NCBI GenBank assembly: GCA_040387375.1
Contig: JAZKDW010000010.1
Span: forward strand, 1-64,000
DNA from: JAZKDW01 sp040387375
Lineage (GTDB): Bacteria > Pseudomonadota > Gammaproteobacteria > Burkholderiales > Burkholderiaceae_D
Length of the DNA stretch: 64,000 nt
Reading direction: 5' to 3'
A program made the translations under genes and the position numbers. The notes beneath the pieces were generated by a model that had not been told where the DNA came from, ran no database searches, and saw only the letters and a program-made list of their open reading frames with translations. Positions 34,332 to 43,102 of the stretch are shown here, piece by piece (positions within the stretch are counted from its first letter, which is position 1; every line of letters begins with the position of its first letter).

Positions 34332-36409
34332 ATGGCCTGAAACTGCCCGCCTGGATGACCGGCCAAGGTGTAAAGCCGATGATCGCGCCGATCATTGTCA
34401 TCATCATGCTGGCCATGATGGTGCTGCCGGTGCCGGCCTTCGCGCTCGATATTTTCTTCAGCTTCAATATCGCGCTCTCGGTCATCGTGCTGCTGACGGC
34501 GCTGTACACCGTCAAGCCACTCGACTTCATGGTGTTCCCTACCGTGCTGCTGATGACCACGATGCTGCGCCTGTCGCTCAACGTCGCGTCGACCCGGGTG
34601 GTGCTGACCGAAGGACATACAGGCACCGATGCCGCCGGCAAGGTGATCGAGGCGTTCGGCCACTTCCTGATCGGCGGCAATTACCTGGTCGGCATCGTGG
34701 TGTTCATCATCCTGACCATCATCAACTTCACCGTCGTCACCAAGGGCGCCGGCCGCATCGCCGAAGTCGGCGCGCGTTTTGCGCTGGACGCGATGCCGGG
34801 CAAGCAGATGGCGATCGACGCCGATCTTAATGCCGGCATGATCGGCGAACCGGAAGCGCGCCGGCGCCGCGGCGAAGTCGCGCAGGAAGCGGAATTCTAC
34901 GGCGCCATGGATGGCGCCAGCAAGTATGTGCGCGGCGATGCGGTGGCCGGCATCATCATCACCATCATCAATATGGTCGGCGGCCTGCTGGTCGGCATGC
35001 TGCAGCACGACATGGACTTTTCCAGCGCGATGAAAACCTACACGCTGCTGGCGATCGGCGATGGCCTGGTGGCGCAGATTCCGTCGCTCATCATTTCCAC
35101 CGCCGCCGGTGTGGTGGTGTCGCGGGTTGCCAGCGATCGCGATATCGGCGGCCAGCTGGTCGACCAGCTGTTCGGCAAACCGCAGGTGCTATACATCGCC
35201 GGCGCGGTGATCGGCGCCATGGGCCTGATTCCGGGCATGCCGAACATTGCCTTCCTGATGCTGGCGGCGGCGCTCTGCGGGGGCGCCTACATGATTTCGC
35301 AACGCGCGGAAAAACCTGCGGACGAACCGGCGCAGTTGACAGCGGTGGCGGCGCCGGAACTGGAAGAAGCGGGCTGGCAGGATATCGTTCCCGTCGACAC
35401 GCTGGGTCTGGAAGTCGGCTATCGCCTGATACCGCTGGTCGACAAGGGGCAGGGCGGCGAACTGCTGCGCCGGATCAAGGGCCTGCGCAAAAAATTCGCG
35501 CAGGAGGTCGGCTTCCTGTCGCCGCCTGTGCATATCCGCGACAACCTCGAACTGAAACCGTCGGCCTACCGGATCACGCTCAAGGGCGTTGAAGTCGGCA
35601 GCGGCGAAGCGCATGCGGGCCAGTTCCTGGCGATCAATCCCGGCATGGTCACCGGCAGCCTGCCGGGCCCGCTCACCAGCGATCCGGCATTCGGCTTGCC
35701 GGCCACCTGGGTTGACGCATCGCTGCGCGAGCAGGCGCAGACCATGGGTTATACCGTGGTCGATGCGGGCACGGTGGTCGCCACCCACCTCAACCATCTG
35801 ATCACCAGCCATGCGGCCGAACTGCTGGGACGGCAAGAGGTGCAGCAGCTGCTCGAACATCTGGCAACCGAGTCGCCCAAGCTGGGAGAAGACCTGACGC
35901 CCAAGCTGATCCCGCTTTCCACGCTGCAGAAGGTGCTGCAGAACCTGCTTGCCGAAGGTGTGCATATCCGCGACATGCGCAGCATCATCGAAACGCTGAC
36001 CGAACATGCGGGCCATACGCAGGATGCCAACGAACTGACGGCGCTGGTGCGCATCGCGCTCGGACGCGCAATCGTGCAGCAGCTGTTCCCGGCGATGAAC
36101 GAACTGGCCGTCATGACGCTCGACAGCCGGCTCGAGCGCCTGCTGATGCAAGCCCTGCACACCAGCGGGCCGGACGGCGCCGGCATCGAGCCTGGCCTGG
36201 CCGATACGCTGGCAACGCAGGCCGGAGAAGCGACCCGCCAGCAGGAACAACTCGGGCGTACCCCGGTGCTGCTGGTGCCGGGGCCGCTGCGCGCGCTGCT
36301 GGCGCGTTTCCTGCGCCGCGCGCTGCCACAGCTCAAGGTGCTGTCGCACGCCGAACTTCCCGATTCAAAGACCATTAAAGTTACCAGCCTGGTTGGAGGC
36401 CATACATGA
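34328..36409 (+). CDS. flhA: Flagellar type III export protein FlhA
   Basis: A 693-residue export-gate protein with ~8 N-terminal membrane helices and a large cytoplasmic domain. FALDIFFSFNIALSVIVLLTAL and FVVTKGAGRIAEVGARFALDAMPGKQMAIDADLNAG-type sequence (the FHIPEP region) are diagnostic. The cytoplasmic ring domain contains PPVHIRDNLEL. Both ends overlap neighbours by four bases. Confidence 0.97.
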   Translation: MNGLKLPAWMTGQGVKPMIAPIIVIIMLAMMVLPVPAFALDIFFSFNIALSVIVLLTALYTVKPLDFMVFPTVLLMTTMLRLSLNVASTRVVLTEGHTGTDAAGKVIEAFGHFLIGGNYLVGIVVFIILTIINFTVVTKGAGRIAEVGARFALDAMPGKQMAIDADLNAGMIGEPEARRRRGEVAQEAEFYGAMDGASKYVRGDAVAGIIITIINMVGGLLVGMLQHDMDFSSAMKTYTLLAIGDGLVAQIPSLIISTAAGVVVSRVASDRDIGGQLVDQLFGKPQVLYIAGAVIGAMGLIPGMPNIAFLMLAAALCGGAYMISQRAEKPADEPAQLTAVAAPELEEAGWQDIVPVDTLGLEVGYRLIPLVDKGQGGELLRRIKGLRKKFAQEVGFLSPPVHIRDNLELKPSAYRITLKGVEVGSGEAHAGQFLAINPGMVTGSLPGPLTSDPAFGLPATWVDASLREQAQTMGYTVVDAGTVVATHLNHLITSHAAELLGRQEVQQLLEHLATESPKLGEDLTPKLIPLSTLQKVLQNLLAEGVHIRDMRSIIETLTEHAGHTQDANELTALVRIALGRAIVQQLFPAMNELAVMTLDSRLERLLMQALHTSGPDGAGIEPGLADTLATQAGEATRQQEQLGRTPVLLVPGPLRALLARFLRRALPQLKVLSHAELPDSKTIKVTSLVGGHT

Positions 36410-37560
36410 ATGTAAGAAAATTTACCGCGCAGACCTCGCGTGAAGCGCTGCGCCTGGTGCGCGAGGCGCTCGGTCCCGACGCGCTGATCCTTTCCAACCG
36501 CAACATCGATGGCAATGTCGAAATCATGGCCTTGACAGGCGAGGAGTTGCCGGCCCCGGTCGAACCGCGGGACCAGCCAGTCGCGGCGGCGCATGTCGGC
36601 GACCTGAGCGCGGTGATGAGCGAGATTCGCTCGATGCGCAGCATGCTGGAAACGCAATTCACTGAAATGGCGGGCGGCGTCCCGGCGCAGCGGGAGCCGA
36701 AAAAACCGCTGCTTGTGCGCGAGCTGCTGGCCGCGGGTTTCAGCCCCGGCCTGGCACAGCACCTGAGCGAACAATTGCCGGCGCGCGAATCCGGCAAGGG
36801 TGACCTGGCCCGCGCGCAAACCATCCTGGCGCGCAACCTGATGAGCACCGGCGGCAAGAACAAGTTCCTGGAAAAGGGCGGCACGTATGCGCTGGTCGGC
36901 CCGACCGGCGTCGGCAAGACCACCACCACCGCCAAACTGGCGGCCCGCTGCGTGATGCGCCACGGCAGCGGCAAGCTGGCGCTGATCACGACCGACAGCT
37001 ATCGTATCGGCGCTTACGAACAGTTGCGCATCTACGGAAAAATCCTCGGCGTGATGGTGCATGCGGTGAAGGACGAGGCCGATCTGCGCATCGCGCTGGC
37101 CGAATTGAAAAACAAACACACGATCCTGATCGATACGGTCGGCATGAGCCAGCGCGACCGCATGGTGGCCGAGCAGGTGGCGTTGCTGTCGGGCGCCGGC
37201 ACCGAGGTAAAACGCCTGCTGTGCCTGAACGCCACCTCCACCGCCGAGACGCTCAATGAAGTGGTGCGTGCTTATGAAGGAACGGGACTGGCCGGCTGCA
37301 TCATCACCAAGCTTGACGAAGCCGCGAGCATCGGCGCCGTGCTCGATGTCATCATCCGCCACAAGCTGAACCTGTATTGCGTGGCGGACGGCCAGCGCGT
37401 GCCGGAAGACCTGCACCTTGCCAATCCGCGCGATCTGGTGAAACGCGCCTTTGCGCTGAAGAACGAGGCCGTGCCAGCCGCGCCGGGAGACGCCGGACTG
37501 TCGCTGGTGATCGCCCGCAAGAGCAGCAGGAAAAACTTGCACGAGGTGCATCTTGGCTAG
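36406..37560 (+). CDS. flhF: SRP-type GTPase FlhF
   Basis: A 384-residue SIMIBI GTPase that helps place flagella, usually at a pole. The N-terminal B domain (MNVRKFTAQTSREALRLVRE) is followed by a variable linker and the NG domain: G1 LVGPTGVGKTTTTAKLA, DSYRIGAYEQL, DTVGMSQRD and TKLDEAASIG. All nucleotide-binding motifs are intact, in contrast with its partner FlhG. It overlaps flhG by eight bases. Confidence 0.95.
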   Translation: MNVRKFTAQTSREALRLVREALGPDALILSNRNIDGNVEIMALTGEELPAPVEPRDQPVAAAHVGDLSAVMSEIRSMRSMLETQFTEMAGGVPAQREPKKPLLVRELLAAGFSPGLAQHLSEQLPARESGKGDLARAQTILARNLMSTGGKNKFLEKGGTYALVGPTGVGKTTTTAKLAARCVMRHGSGKLALITTDSYRIGAYEQLRIYGKILGVMVHAVKDEADLRIALAELKNKHTILIDTVGMSQRDRMVAEQVALLSGAGTEVKRLLCLNATSTAETLNEVVRAYEGTGLAGCIITKLDEAASIGAVLDVIIRHKLNLYCVADGQRVPEDLHLANPRDLVKRAFALKNEAVPAAPGDAGLSLVIARKSSRKNLHEVHLG

Positions 37561-38356
37561 CTTCCAGATGGACCAGGCGGAAGGCTTGCGGCGTTTGGTC
37601 GATGGGCCCAGGCCGCGCATCTTCACATTTTTGTCGGCCGCGACGGAAGAAGAAAAAAATGCCACGCTGGTGAACCTGGGGGCGACCCTCGCCAGCACAG
37701 GCAGCACGGTGCTGCTGCTTGATGCCTGCCCGGGCGCGCGCGGTGTTGCGGCCAGCCTGGGCGCGGCCGACGGCGCGAGCCTGCTGCAGGTGGCGTGCCA
37801 GGAGCGCGCGCTGAATGAGGCGATCGAGCTGATGCCGCAAGGTTTCGGCATCGCCACGCTCACGCATGACGCGCTGGAAGCGGCGTTGCGGGAGCCCGGC
37901 CAGGCACGCCGCCTGGCGAAAGTCTTTGACGTGCTTGCCACACAAACCGACATCATGCTGGTGGACGCCGAGCTGGGCGCCGACGACAGCTTGCCCTTGC
38001 CCGCGATGGCCGCCGCCGACATCGTGGTGCAGGTATCGGCCAGCGCCGCATCGATCAAGGCCGCGTATTCGATCATCAAGCGGCTGCACGAGCGGCTAGG
38101 ACGCAGGTCGTACAGCGTGCTGGTGACCGGCGCTTCCGAGCCGGTCGCGCAACAGGTATATCAGAACATGATGCAGACCGCAAAGCGCTATCTGTCGGTG
38201 CCGCTGGTTTGCCTCGGCACGGTGCCGGACGACGAACACCTGGCGCGTGCCGCCGGTCTCGGGCGCCCGGTGGTCGATGCCTTTCCGACGGCTGGCGCGT
38301 CGATCGCGTTGCGGCACGTGGCGGGGCGCCTGGCCTTGTCGGAACCGAGAGCCTGA
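37553..38356 (+). CDS. flhG: FlhG/FleN-like MinD-type protein with degenerate P-loop
   Basis: A 267-residue protein in the exact position of FlhG, the ATPase that limits flagellar number with FlhF. The fold is recognisable (FTFLSAA, VNLGATLASTGSTVLLLDA, DIMLVDAELG, IKAAYSIIKRL). However, the deviant Walker A KGGVGKT is replaced at residues 28-38 by SAATEEEKNAT, so the glycines and signature lysine are missing. ATP binding and hydrolysis are therefore doubtful. Its first residues retain DQAEGLRRL, like the FlhF-activating DQA.xLR motif of other FlhG proteins. From memory similar sequences occur in other Burkholderiales. Confidence 0.85.
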   Translation: MASFQMDQAEGLRRLVDGPRPRIFTFLSAATEEEKNATLVNLGATLASTGSTVLLLDACPGARGVAASLGAADGASLLQVACQERALNEAIELMPQGFGIATLTHDALEAALREPGQARRLAKVFDVLATQTDIMLVDAELGADDSLPLPAMAAADIVVQVSASAASIKAAYSIIKRLHERLGRRSYSVLVTGASEPVAQQVYQNMMQTAKRYLSVPLVCLGTVPDDEHLARAAGLGRPVVDAFPTAGASIALRHVAGRLALSEPRA

Positions 38357-38358
38357 CC

Positions 38359-39090
38359 ATGTATACCGCCGCCGGAAAATCGGACAAGAACCAGCTCCTT
38401 GCGCAGCACGCGCCGCTGGTGAAGAAACTCGCGCACCAGATGAAAGCGCGGCTGCCGCCGAGCGTCGAAGTCGACGACCTGATCCAGACCGGCATGATCG
38501 GATTGCTGGATGCGGTCAACCGGTATGAGGAAATGCTCGGCGCGCAGTTCGAGACCTATGCGGTGCAGAGAATCCGCGGCGCGATGCTGGACGAGTTGCG
38601 CAGCACCGACTGGCTGCCGCGCAAGATGCGCCAGGACATGCGCAAGATAGAACTGGCGATGACCACGCTGCAGCAGCGTCTGGTGCGGCCGCCGACCGAA
38701 ACCGAAGTCGCCGCCGAACTCAAGCTGACTCTGGCCAGCTATCAGGAGATGCTGGCGGACTGCGGCGGGCACCAGCTTCTTTACTACGAGGATTTCCATG
38801 AAGCCGGCGAGGGGGAACATTTCCTCGACCGCTACACCGGCAGCGACGATAGCGATCCGTTGCGTGGCCTGCTCGACAACGGCTTTCGCGCCGCCGTGGT
38901 CGACGCCATCGAGGCTCTGCCGGAGCGCGACCGGATCATGATGGGTTTGTACTACGAACAGGAAATGAACCTGAAGGAAATCGGCGCCGTGCTGGGCGTG
39001 TCGGAATCGCGCGTGTGCCAGCTGCATGGCCAGGCGATCGCCCGCCTGCGCGCCACCTTGAAGGAAAAGGCATGGACTGGGGTAGCGTAG
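38359..39090 (+). CDS. fliA: Flagellar sigma factor 28 (FliA)
   Basis: A 243-residue sigma factor for class III flagellar promoters. Region 2 has VEVDDLIQTGMIGLLDAVNRYE and FETYAVQRIRGAMLDELRS, and region 4 has LPERDRIMMGLYYEQEMNLKEIG and LGVSESRVCQLHGQAI. The ATG at 38359 lies two bases after flhG; the longer upstream frame lies inside flhG. Its anti-sigma FlgM is encoded at 41061. It overlaps motC by 19 bases. Confidence 0.97.
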   Translation: MYTAAGKSDKNQLLAQHAPLVKKLAHQMKARLPPSVEVDDLIQTGMIGLLDAVNRYEEMLGAQFETYAVQRIRGAMLDELRSTDWLPRKMRQDMRKIELAMTTLQQRLVRPPTETEVAAELKLTLASYQEMLADCGGHQLLYYEDFHEAGEGEHFLDRYTGSDDSDPLRGLLDNGFRAAVVDAIEALPERDRIMMGLYYEQEMNLKEIGAVLGVSESRVCQLHGQAIARLRATLKEKAWTGVA

Positions 39091-39812
39091 CCGGGCTGGT
39101 CCTGGCGCTGGGTGCGATCCTGGTTGGCCAGGGTCTGGACGGCGGCCAGCTCGGATGGCTGGTGCAGCCGTCCGCATTTGCCATCGTGGCCGGCGCCACC
39201 ACCGGCGCGGTCCTTCTGCAAAGCGGACACCGCTGCTTCCTGCGCGGGGTGCGCCTGGTGCGGCTGGTTTTTTTTGCGCCGCCTGACAATCATCGGACCC
39301 AGCTGCGTGACATTACCGCCTGGAGCGGCTCGGCGCGGCGTGAAGGTTTGCTCAGCCTGGAACGCTACATGCTGGCGGCGCATGACCGTTTCACCGCCAA
39401 GGGCTTGCGCCTGATCGTCGACGGTGTCGACGCCGGGCAGCTGCGCGAGATACTCGAGATCGACATCTCGTCTTACGAAACCGAACAGCGGCAGGCGATC
39501 AGGGTGTGGGAAGCCGCCGGCGGATATGCGCCGACCATCGGCATCCTGGGCGCCGTGCTGGGCCTGATCCAGGTGATGGAAAACCTGACCGATCCGTCGC
39601 GGCTCGGCGCCGGGGTTGCCGTTGCATTTGTCTCCACCGTGTATGGCGTCGGCCTCGCCAACCTGGTATTTCTGCCGATCGGGAACAAGCTCAAGGCGCT
39701 GTTAGACCGGGAAATCATGACACGCGAGATGCTGACCGATGTCTTCGCCGGCATCGCCGCCGGCGACCGGCCGCGGGTGATAGAAGAGCGTTTGTCCAGC
39801 TACCGGCGCTGA
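39072..39812 (+). CDS. motC: Second flagellar stator, MotA-like (MotC/PomA type)
   Basis: A 246-residue MotA/PomA-family protein (MDWGSVAGLVLALGAILVGQG, GGYAPTIGILGAVLGLIQVM, VAVAFVSTVYGVGLANLVFLP). It is shorter than MotA at 28725 and belongs to the MotC branch found next to fliA in Pseudomonas. The ATG at 39072 has AAGGAAAAGG just upstream and overlaps the fliA end. With MotD it makes an alternative stator that may be favoured under high load or on surfaces. Confidence 0.92.
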   Translation: MDWGSVAGLVLALGAILVGQGLDGGQLGWLVQPSAFAIVAGATTGAVLLQSGHRCFLRGVRLVRLVFFAPPDNHRTQLRDITAWSGSARREGLLSLERYMLAAHDRFTAKGLRLIVDGVDAGQLREILEIDISSYETEQRQAIRVWEAAGGYAPTIGILGAVLGLIQVMENLTDPSRLGAGVAVAFVSTVYGVGLANLVFLPIGNKLKALLDREIMTREMLTDVFAGIAAGDRPRVIEERLSSYRR

Positions 39813-39817
39813 CCGCC

Positions 39818-40576
39818 ATGGCCCGCAAAAAATACCGCGAGGAGCCTGACAATCACGATCGGTGGATGGTCTCGTATGCGGATTTCATCACGCTGCTGCT
39901 GGCGTTTTTTGTTGTCATGTATGCGGTATCGTCGGTGAATCAGGGCAAGTACCGGATGGTTTCACATGCGCTCGGCAGCGCCTTCTCGGGAGGGACGCCG
40001 GTATTGCCGCTCCAGGTTGAGAAAGAAGCGATTCCGCTGCCCGTGCTGCCGTCGCAAAAGCAGCGCGCGCGCCAGGCTGCGCTGCGGCGCGAACGGGAAC
40101 AGATGACCGGCATGGCGCGTGAACTGATGCAGGCCTTGTCGCCGCTGGTGGGGCAGGGCAAGGTGCGGGTCACACAAAACAGCCGTGGCGTCAGCGTGGA
40201 GATCAATGCCAGCGTGCTGTTCGCACCGGCGGACGCCAGGCTGGGCGATGAGGCCGGCGTGGCCTTGAAGGCGGTGGCGCAGGTGCTGCTGGATTATCCC
40301 CATGCGTTGCAGGTGGAGGGGCATACGGATGACGTCCCGATCACTAGTCCGATGTTTCCTTCCAACTGGGAACTGTCGGCGGTGCGCGCCGGCAGTGTGG
40401 TCCGGCTGTTCATCGAACAGGGCATCGCCGGCAAGCGGCTAGTGGCCATCGGTCATGGGCCGAACCAGCCGGTCGCGTCCAATGAAAGTGCGGAGGGCCG
40501 GACGCGCAACCGGCGGGTGCAGGTGATGATTTTGTCGGGAATTGCGGAGCAGGTTACGGAAGTGACGGTGAAATGA
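39818..40576 (+). CDS. motD: Second flagellar stator, MotB-like (MotD)
   Basis: A 252-residue stator anchor with N-terminal helix SYADFITLLLAFFVVMYAVSS (channel aspartate present) and an OmpA-like domain (VEGHTDDVPI, NWELSAVRAGSVVRLFIE). The ATG at 39818 is five bases after motC; the longer frame from 39506 lies inside motC. Some MotD homologues have c-di-GMP-responsive partners, not identified here. Confidence 0.92.
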   Translation: MARKKYREEPDNHDRWMVSYADFITLLLAFFVVMYAVSSVNQGKYRMVSHALGSAFSGGTPVLPLQVEKEAIPLPVLPSQKQRARQAALRREREQMTGMARELMQALSPLVGQGKVRVTQNSRGVSVEINASVLFAPADARLGDEAGVALKAVAQVLLDYPHALQVEGHTDDVPITSPMFPSNWELSAVRAGSVVRLFIEQGIAGKRLVAIGHGPNQPVASNESAEGRTRNRRVQVMILSGIAEQVTEVTVK

Positions 40577-40593
40577 AAACAAGCCGGTGAACG

Positions 40594-41064
40594 TCAACCG
40601 ACAACCAGGCGCCGGCCGACACTCGTTATCGTTGCCTGGCCATTCGGCCCATAAAAATTGCCGGCCTGCGCTCCTCCCTGCAGCACCTTCAAGGCCTGCT
40701 GGTTACGGGCCATCTGTTTATTGATCAGCAAGCCATTGGTGCGATTCAGTTCTTGCGCAGACCGCATCACGGACAAAAGCTCCCGCCATGTCTCGCGACC
40801 ATCCGCCTGCACTGCCGGGTTATCCAGCCACGCCAGCATGCCAGCTTCGCTGGCTGCGAACCCGGCAAGGGCCAATGTGCGATGGCGCTGGTGTGCCAGT
40901 GCCGACATGCGCGCCACCAGCTTTGTTTTCTCCGCGGTCAGTGCCGCCAGGCCGTCGGTGTCGGCGTCGACAAGACTTTGCTGCTCCTGCGTCAGGACGG
41001 TTAGCAGCGACAGTGCCGCCTGGTGTTCTTCATGCATGCAGGCGTCCAGGGAATTCATGTTCAT
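40594..41064 (-). CDS. flgN: Flagellar chaperone FlgN
   Basis: A 156-residue, mostly helical protein that escorts the hook-filament junction proteins FlgK and FlgL to the export gate. LLTVLTQEQQSLVDADTDGLAALTAEKT and LLINKQMARNQQALKVL match FlgN architecture. It overlaps flgM by four bases and so shares the sigma-28 promoter at 41406. It converges with motD with only ~17 bases between. Confidence 0.85.
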   Translation of the reverse strand: MNMNSLDACMHEEHQAALSLLTVLTQEQQSLVDADTDGLAALTAEKTKLVARMSALAHQRHRTLALAGFAASEAGMLAWLDNPAVQADGRETWRELLSVMRSAQELNRTNGLLINKQMARNQQALKVLQGGAQAGNFYGPNGQATITSVGRRLVVG

Positions 41065-41357
41065 CCCTTGCGTGACTGAAGCAGGTCTTTTACGGCATCC
41101 ATCAAACCGTCCGCCACTTTTTCGCTATTGACCTGGAAACGTCCGGCGGCAATCGCGGCCTTGATCTCTTCGACTTTTTCCGCATTGAATACCTCGGCGC
41201 CGGTGATCTGGCCGCCCAGCGCCTGCAGTTGCGAAGAGAGATGCACCTGGTCCGAAGCGACTTTGCCGGCGGCGCTTTGCCCTACCTGACCAACTTGTTT
41301 TGGCGTTACGGCAACGCCAGGGCCCGTGGCTTTCTTGATTGAGTCATCGATTTTCAC
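41061..41357 (-). CDS. flgM: Anti-sigma-28 factor FlgM
   Basis: A 98-residue protein that holds FliA inactive until the hook is complete and it is exported. It begins MKIDDSIKK and ends with the FliA-binding helices VEEIKAAIAAGRFQVNSEKVADGLMDAVKDLL. The Pro/Gly/Ala-rich N-terminal half is the unstructured export region. It has its own sigma-28 promoter, giving the usual feedback loop. Confidence 0.93.
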   Translation of the reverse strand: MKIDDSIKKATGPGVAVTPKQVGQVGQSAAGKVASDQVHLSSQLQALGGQITGAEVFNAEKVEEIKAAIAAGRFQVNSEKVADGLMDAVKDLLQSRKG

Positions 41358-41405
41358 GACATGATCCTCGTCTGGTTTTCGGCGAAAAGCCTTTGTATTC
41401 GTACT

Positions 41406-41432
41406 ATATCGGCAGCTCTGCCGAAAACTTTA
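41406..41432 (-). promoter_or_regulatory. Sigma-28 promoter for flgMN
   Basis: On the minus strand TAAAGTTT-N11-GCCGATAT matches the FliA consensus at 15 of 16 positions with exact spacing. It sits in the gap between the flgA stop (41437) and the flgM start. Confidence 0.85.
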
Positions 41433-41436
41433 GCCA

Positions 41437-42123
41437 TTAATGGTTAACTTCGACTATGGCGCCCGCCCTGGCCACGCCGCTGACCACCTGGCCCGACGGC
41501 GTGCGCACCTGGGCCATCTGGCCTTCGCCGGCATTGTTGAGCGCGCGCGCCTCGCTCGATACGCTGAAGCCGGCGCCGCTCGACACCAGCCGCACCGTCT
41601 GGCCCTGCTGCACCGCCTGCTGGAGGCGCAAGGCATCCTGGCGCAATGGCGTCCCCGCCGGCACCGAGTTGGCCAGCGTGCGGCCGATTGCCTGCGCAGG
41701 ATCGGTGATGATGCCCGGCGGCAGGGTGGTGAGGTCGCCCTTTACCTGCGCCAGATCGGCGGCGGTGATGCTCTGGCCTTGCGCCAGCGGCAGCGCGGCA
41801 GCGATGTAGTCCGCCTGCACCCGCACGGTGGCCGGCAGATAGACGGTCCACGGACTCGGCACGGTGCAGCGCACGCCGACCGTGGTTTTACCCCAGGCCC
41901 GGCTGCCGTTGGGCAGGAAGGGCTGCGGCGCGGCGCAGGCCGGCAGCTTCAGGCGCGGGTCCAGCGGGCTCACCACGATGCTGACCTGGCCGGGCAATCC
42001 CAGCGCCTGCGTCTGCAGGAATTGCGCGGCAGCCTGGCTTAATGCCTCCTTGTCCTGATGCTGGGCGGTCGCCTGAAGTGGCAGTGCGGCGAGCGTGAAC
42101 AAAATAGCGAGAGGTAAATTCAT
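41437..42123 (-). CDS. flgA: Flagellar P-ring assembly chaperone FlgA
   Basis: A 228-residue periplasmic chaperone for FlgI. It has a signal peptide (MNLPLAILFTLAALPLQATAQ) and a C-terminal SAF-like domain (LPLAQGQSITAADLAQVKGDL, GRTLANSVPAGTPLRQDAL, VRTPSGQVVSGVARAGAIVEV). The ATG at 42123 starts right at the signal peptide; an upstream start at 42177 would add a charged extension. It is divergent from flgB. Confidence 0.9.
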   Translation of the reverse strand: MNLPLAILFTLAALPLQATAQHQDKEALSQAAAQFLQTQALGLPGQVSIVVSPLDPRLKLPACAAPQPFLPNGSRAWGKTTVGVRCTVPSPWTVYLPATVRVQADYIAAALPLAQGQSITAADLAQVKGDLTTLPPGIITDPAQAIGRTLANSVPAGTPLRQDALRLQQAVQQGQTVRLVSSGAGFSVSSEARALNNAGEGQMAQVRTPSGQVVSGVARAGAIVEVNH

Positions 42124-42270
42124 GATGGCCGGCAGGATTATTTTTGACTCGATGATACGGATAGGCTCGGCACGCAAAGCAAGGAACAGGCTGGCGTTTT
42201 ATACCCTTATCGGCTGATCGGACCAATTCCCGCTTCCGTATTATCCAGTCATGCAAAAAAGGAGAATGCC

Positions 42271-42681
42271 ATGATCGGAAAACTGGACGACACCTTGCGC
42301 TTTCACCAGACGGCATTGTCGGTGCGCGCCGAGCGCCAGCAGTTGCTTGCTTCGAATATTGCCAACGCCGATACCCCCAACTACAAGGCGCGTGACCTTG
42401 ATTTCAACAAGGCGCTGGCAGGCGCGCTGGGCGCGGCCGCCGTGGCGCCGGTCGGACTGGCCAGGACCTCGGCCGCGCATCTGGGGCGCAACGGCAGCCA
42501 GGCTGCGACCCAGGCATCTCCTCTCTACCGGCCAGAACAACAGGGCAGCGTCGATGGCAATACCGTCGACATGGACATCGAACGCAACCAGTTTGCCGAG
42601 AACGCGCTGCGTTATGAAGCCGGACTCACACTCGTCGGGGCGCAGGTCAAAGGCCTGCTCACCGCCATCCAGGGGCAATAA
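42271..42681 (+). CDS. flgB: Flagellar proximal rod protein FlgB
   Basis: A 136-residue rod protein with ALSVRAERQQLLASNIANADTPNYKARDLDF, the N-terminal rod-protein motif, and C-terminal FAENALRYEAGLTLVGAQVKGLLTAI. AAGGAG lies ~9 bases upstream of the ATG. It is the first gene of flgBCDEFGHIJ. Confidence 0.95.
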   Translation: MIGKLDDTLRFHQTALSVRAERQQLLASNIANADTPNYKARDLDFNKALAGALGAAAVAPVGLARTSAAHLGRNGSQAATQASPLYRPEQQGSVDGNTVDMDIERNQFAENALRYEAGLTLVGAQVKGLLTAIQGQ

Positions 42682-42683
42682 GC

Positions 42684-43088
42684 ATGTCGTTATTTAATAT
42701 TTTCAATGTCGCCGGTTCGGCCATGAGCGCGCAAGGCCAGCGGCTCAATGCAGTGGCCAGCAATGTCGCCAATGCCGACAGCAGCACCAGCGCCACCGGT
42801 CAAGCCTATCGCGCCAAACATGTGTTGTTCGCCGCGGTGCCGGGCGCGTCAGCCGCCTCGACTGGCGTGCGGGTCCAGCAAGTGGTCGAAAGCACGGCGC
42901 CGCCGAAGATGGTGTACGACCCCAAACATCCGCAGGCCGATGACAAGGGTTATGTCGCCATGCCCGACGTCAACGTGGTGGAGGAAATGGTCAACATGCT
43001 GTCGGCCTCGCGCTCCTATCAGACCAATGTCGAAACCATGAACGCGGCAAAGACGATGCTGCTGAAAACGCTCACGCTCGGCCAATAA
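42684..43088 (+). CDS. flgC: Flagellar proximal rod protein FlgC
   Basis: A 134-residue rod protein: FNVAGSAMSAQGQRLNAVASNVANADS at the N-terminus and NVVEEMVNMLSASRSYQTNVETMNAAKTM at the C-terminus. It begins two bases after flgB. Confidence 0.96.
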   Translation: MSLFNIFNVAGSAMSAQGQRLNAVASNVANADSSTSATGQAYRAKHVLFAAVPGASAASTGVRVQQVVESTAPPKMVYDPKHPQADDKGYVAMPDVNVVEEMVNMLSASRSYQTNVETMNAAKTMLLKTLTLGQ

Positions 43089-43102
43089 GAGAGGATTGTT
43101 CA

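Noticed and set aside
35749..38079. 776-codon minus-strand frame opposite flhA-flhF-flhG
   Set aside because: Low-complexity Ser/Arg/Ala composition typical of antisense shadows; no domain seen.
42207..42214. GCCGATAA on the minus strand between flgA and flgB as a sigma-28 promoter for flgA
   Set aside because: No TAAA-like -35 at the required spacing; left unannotated.
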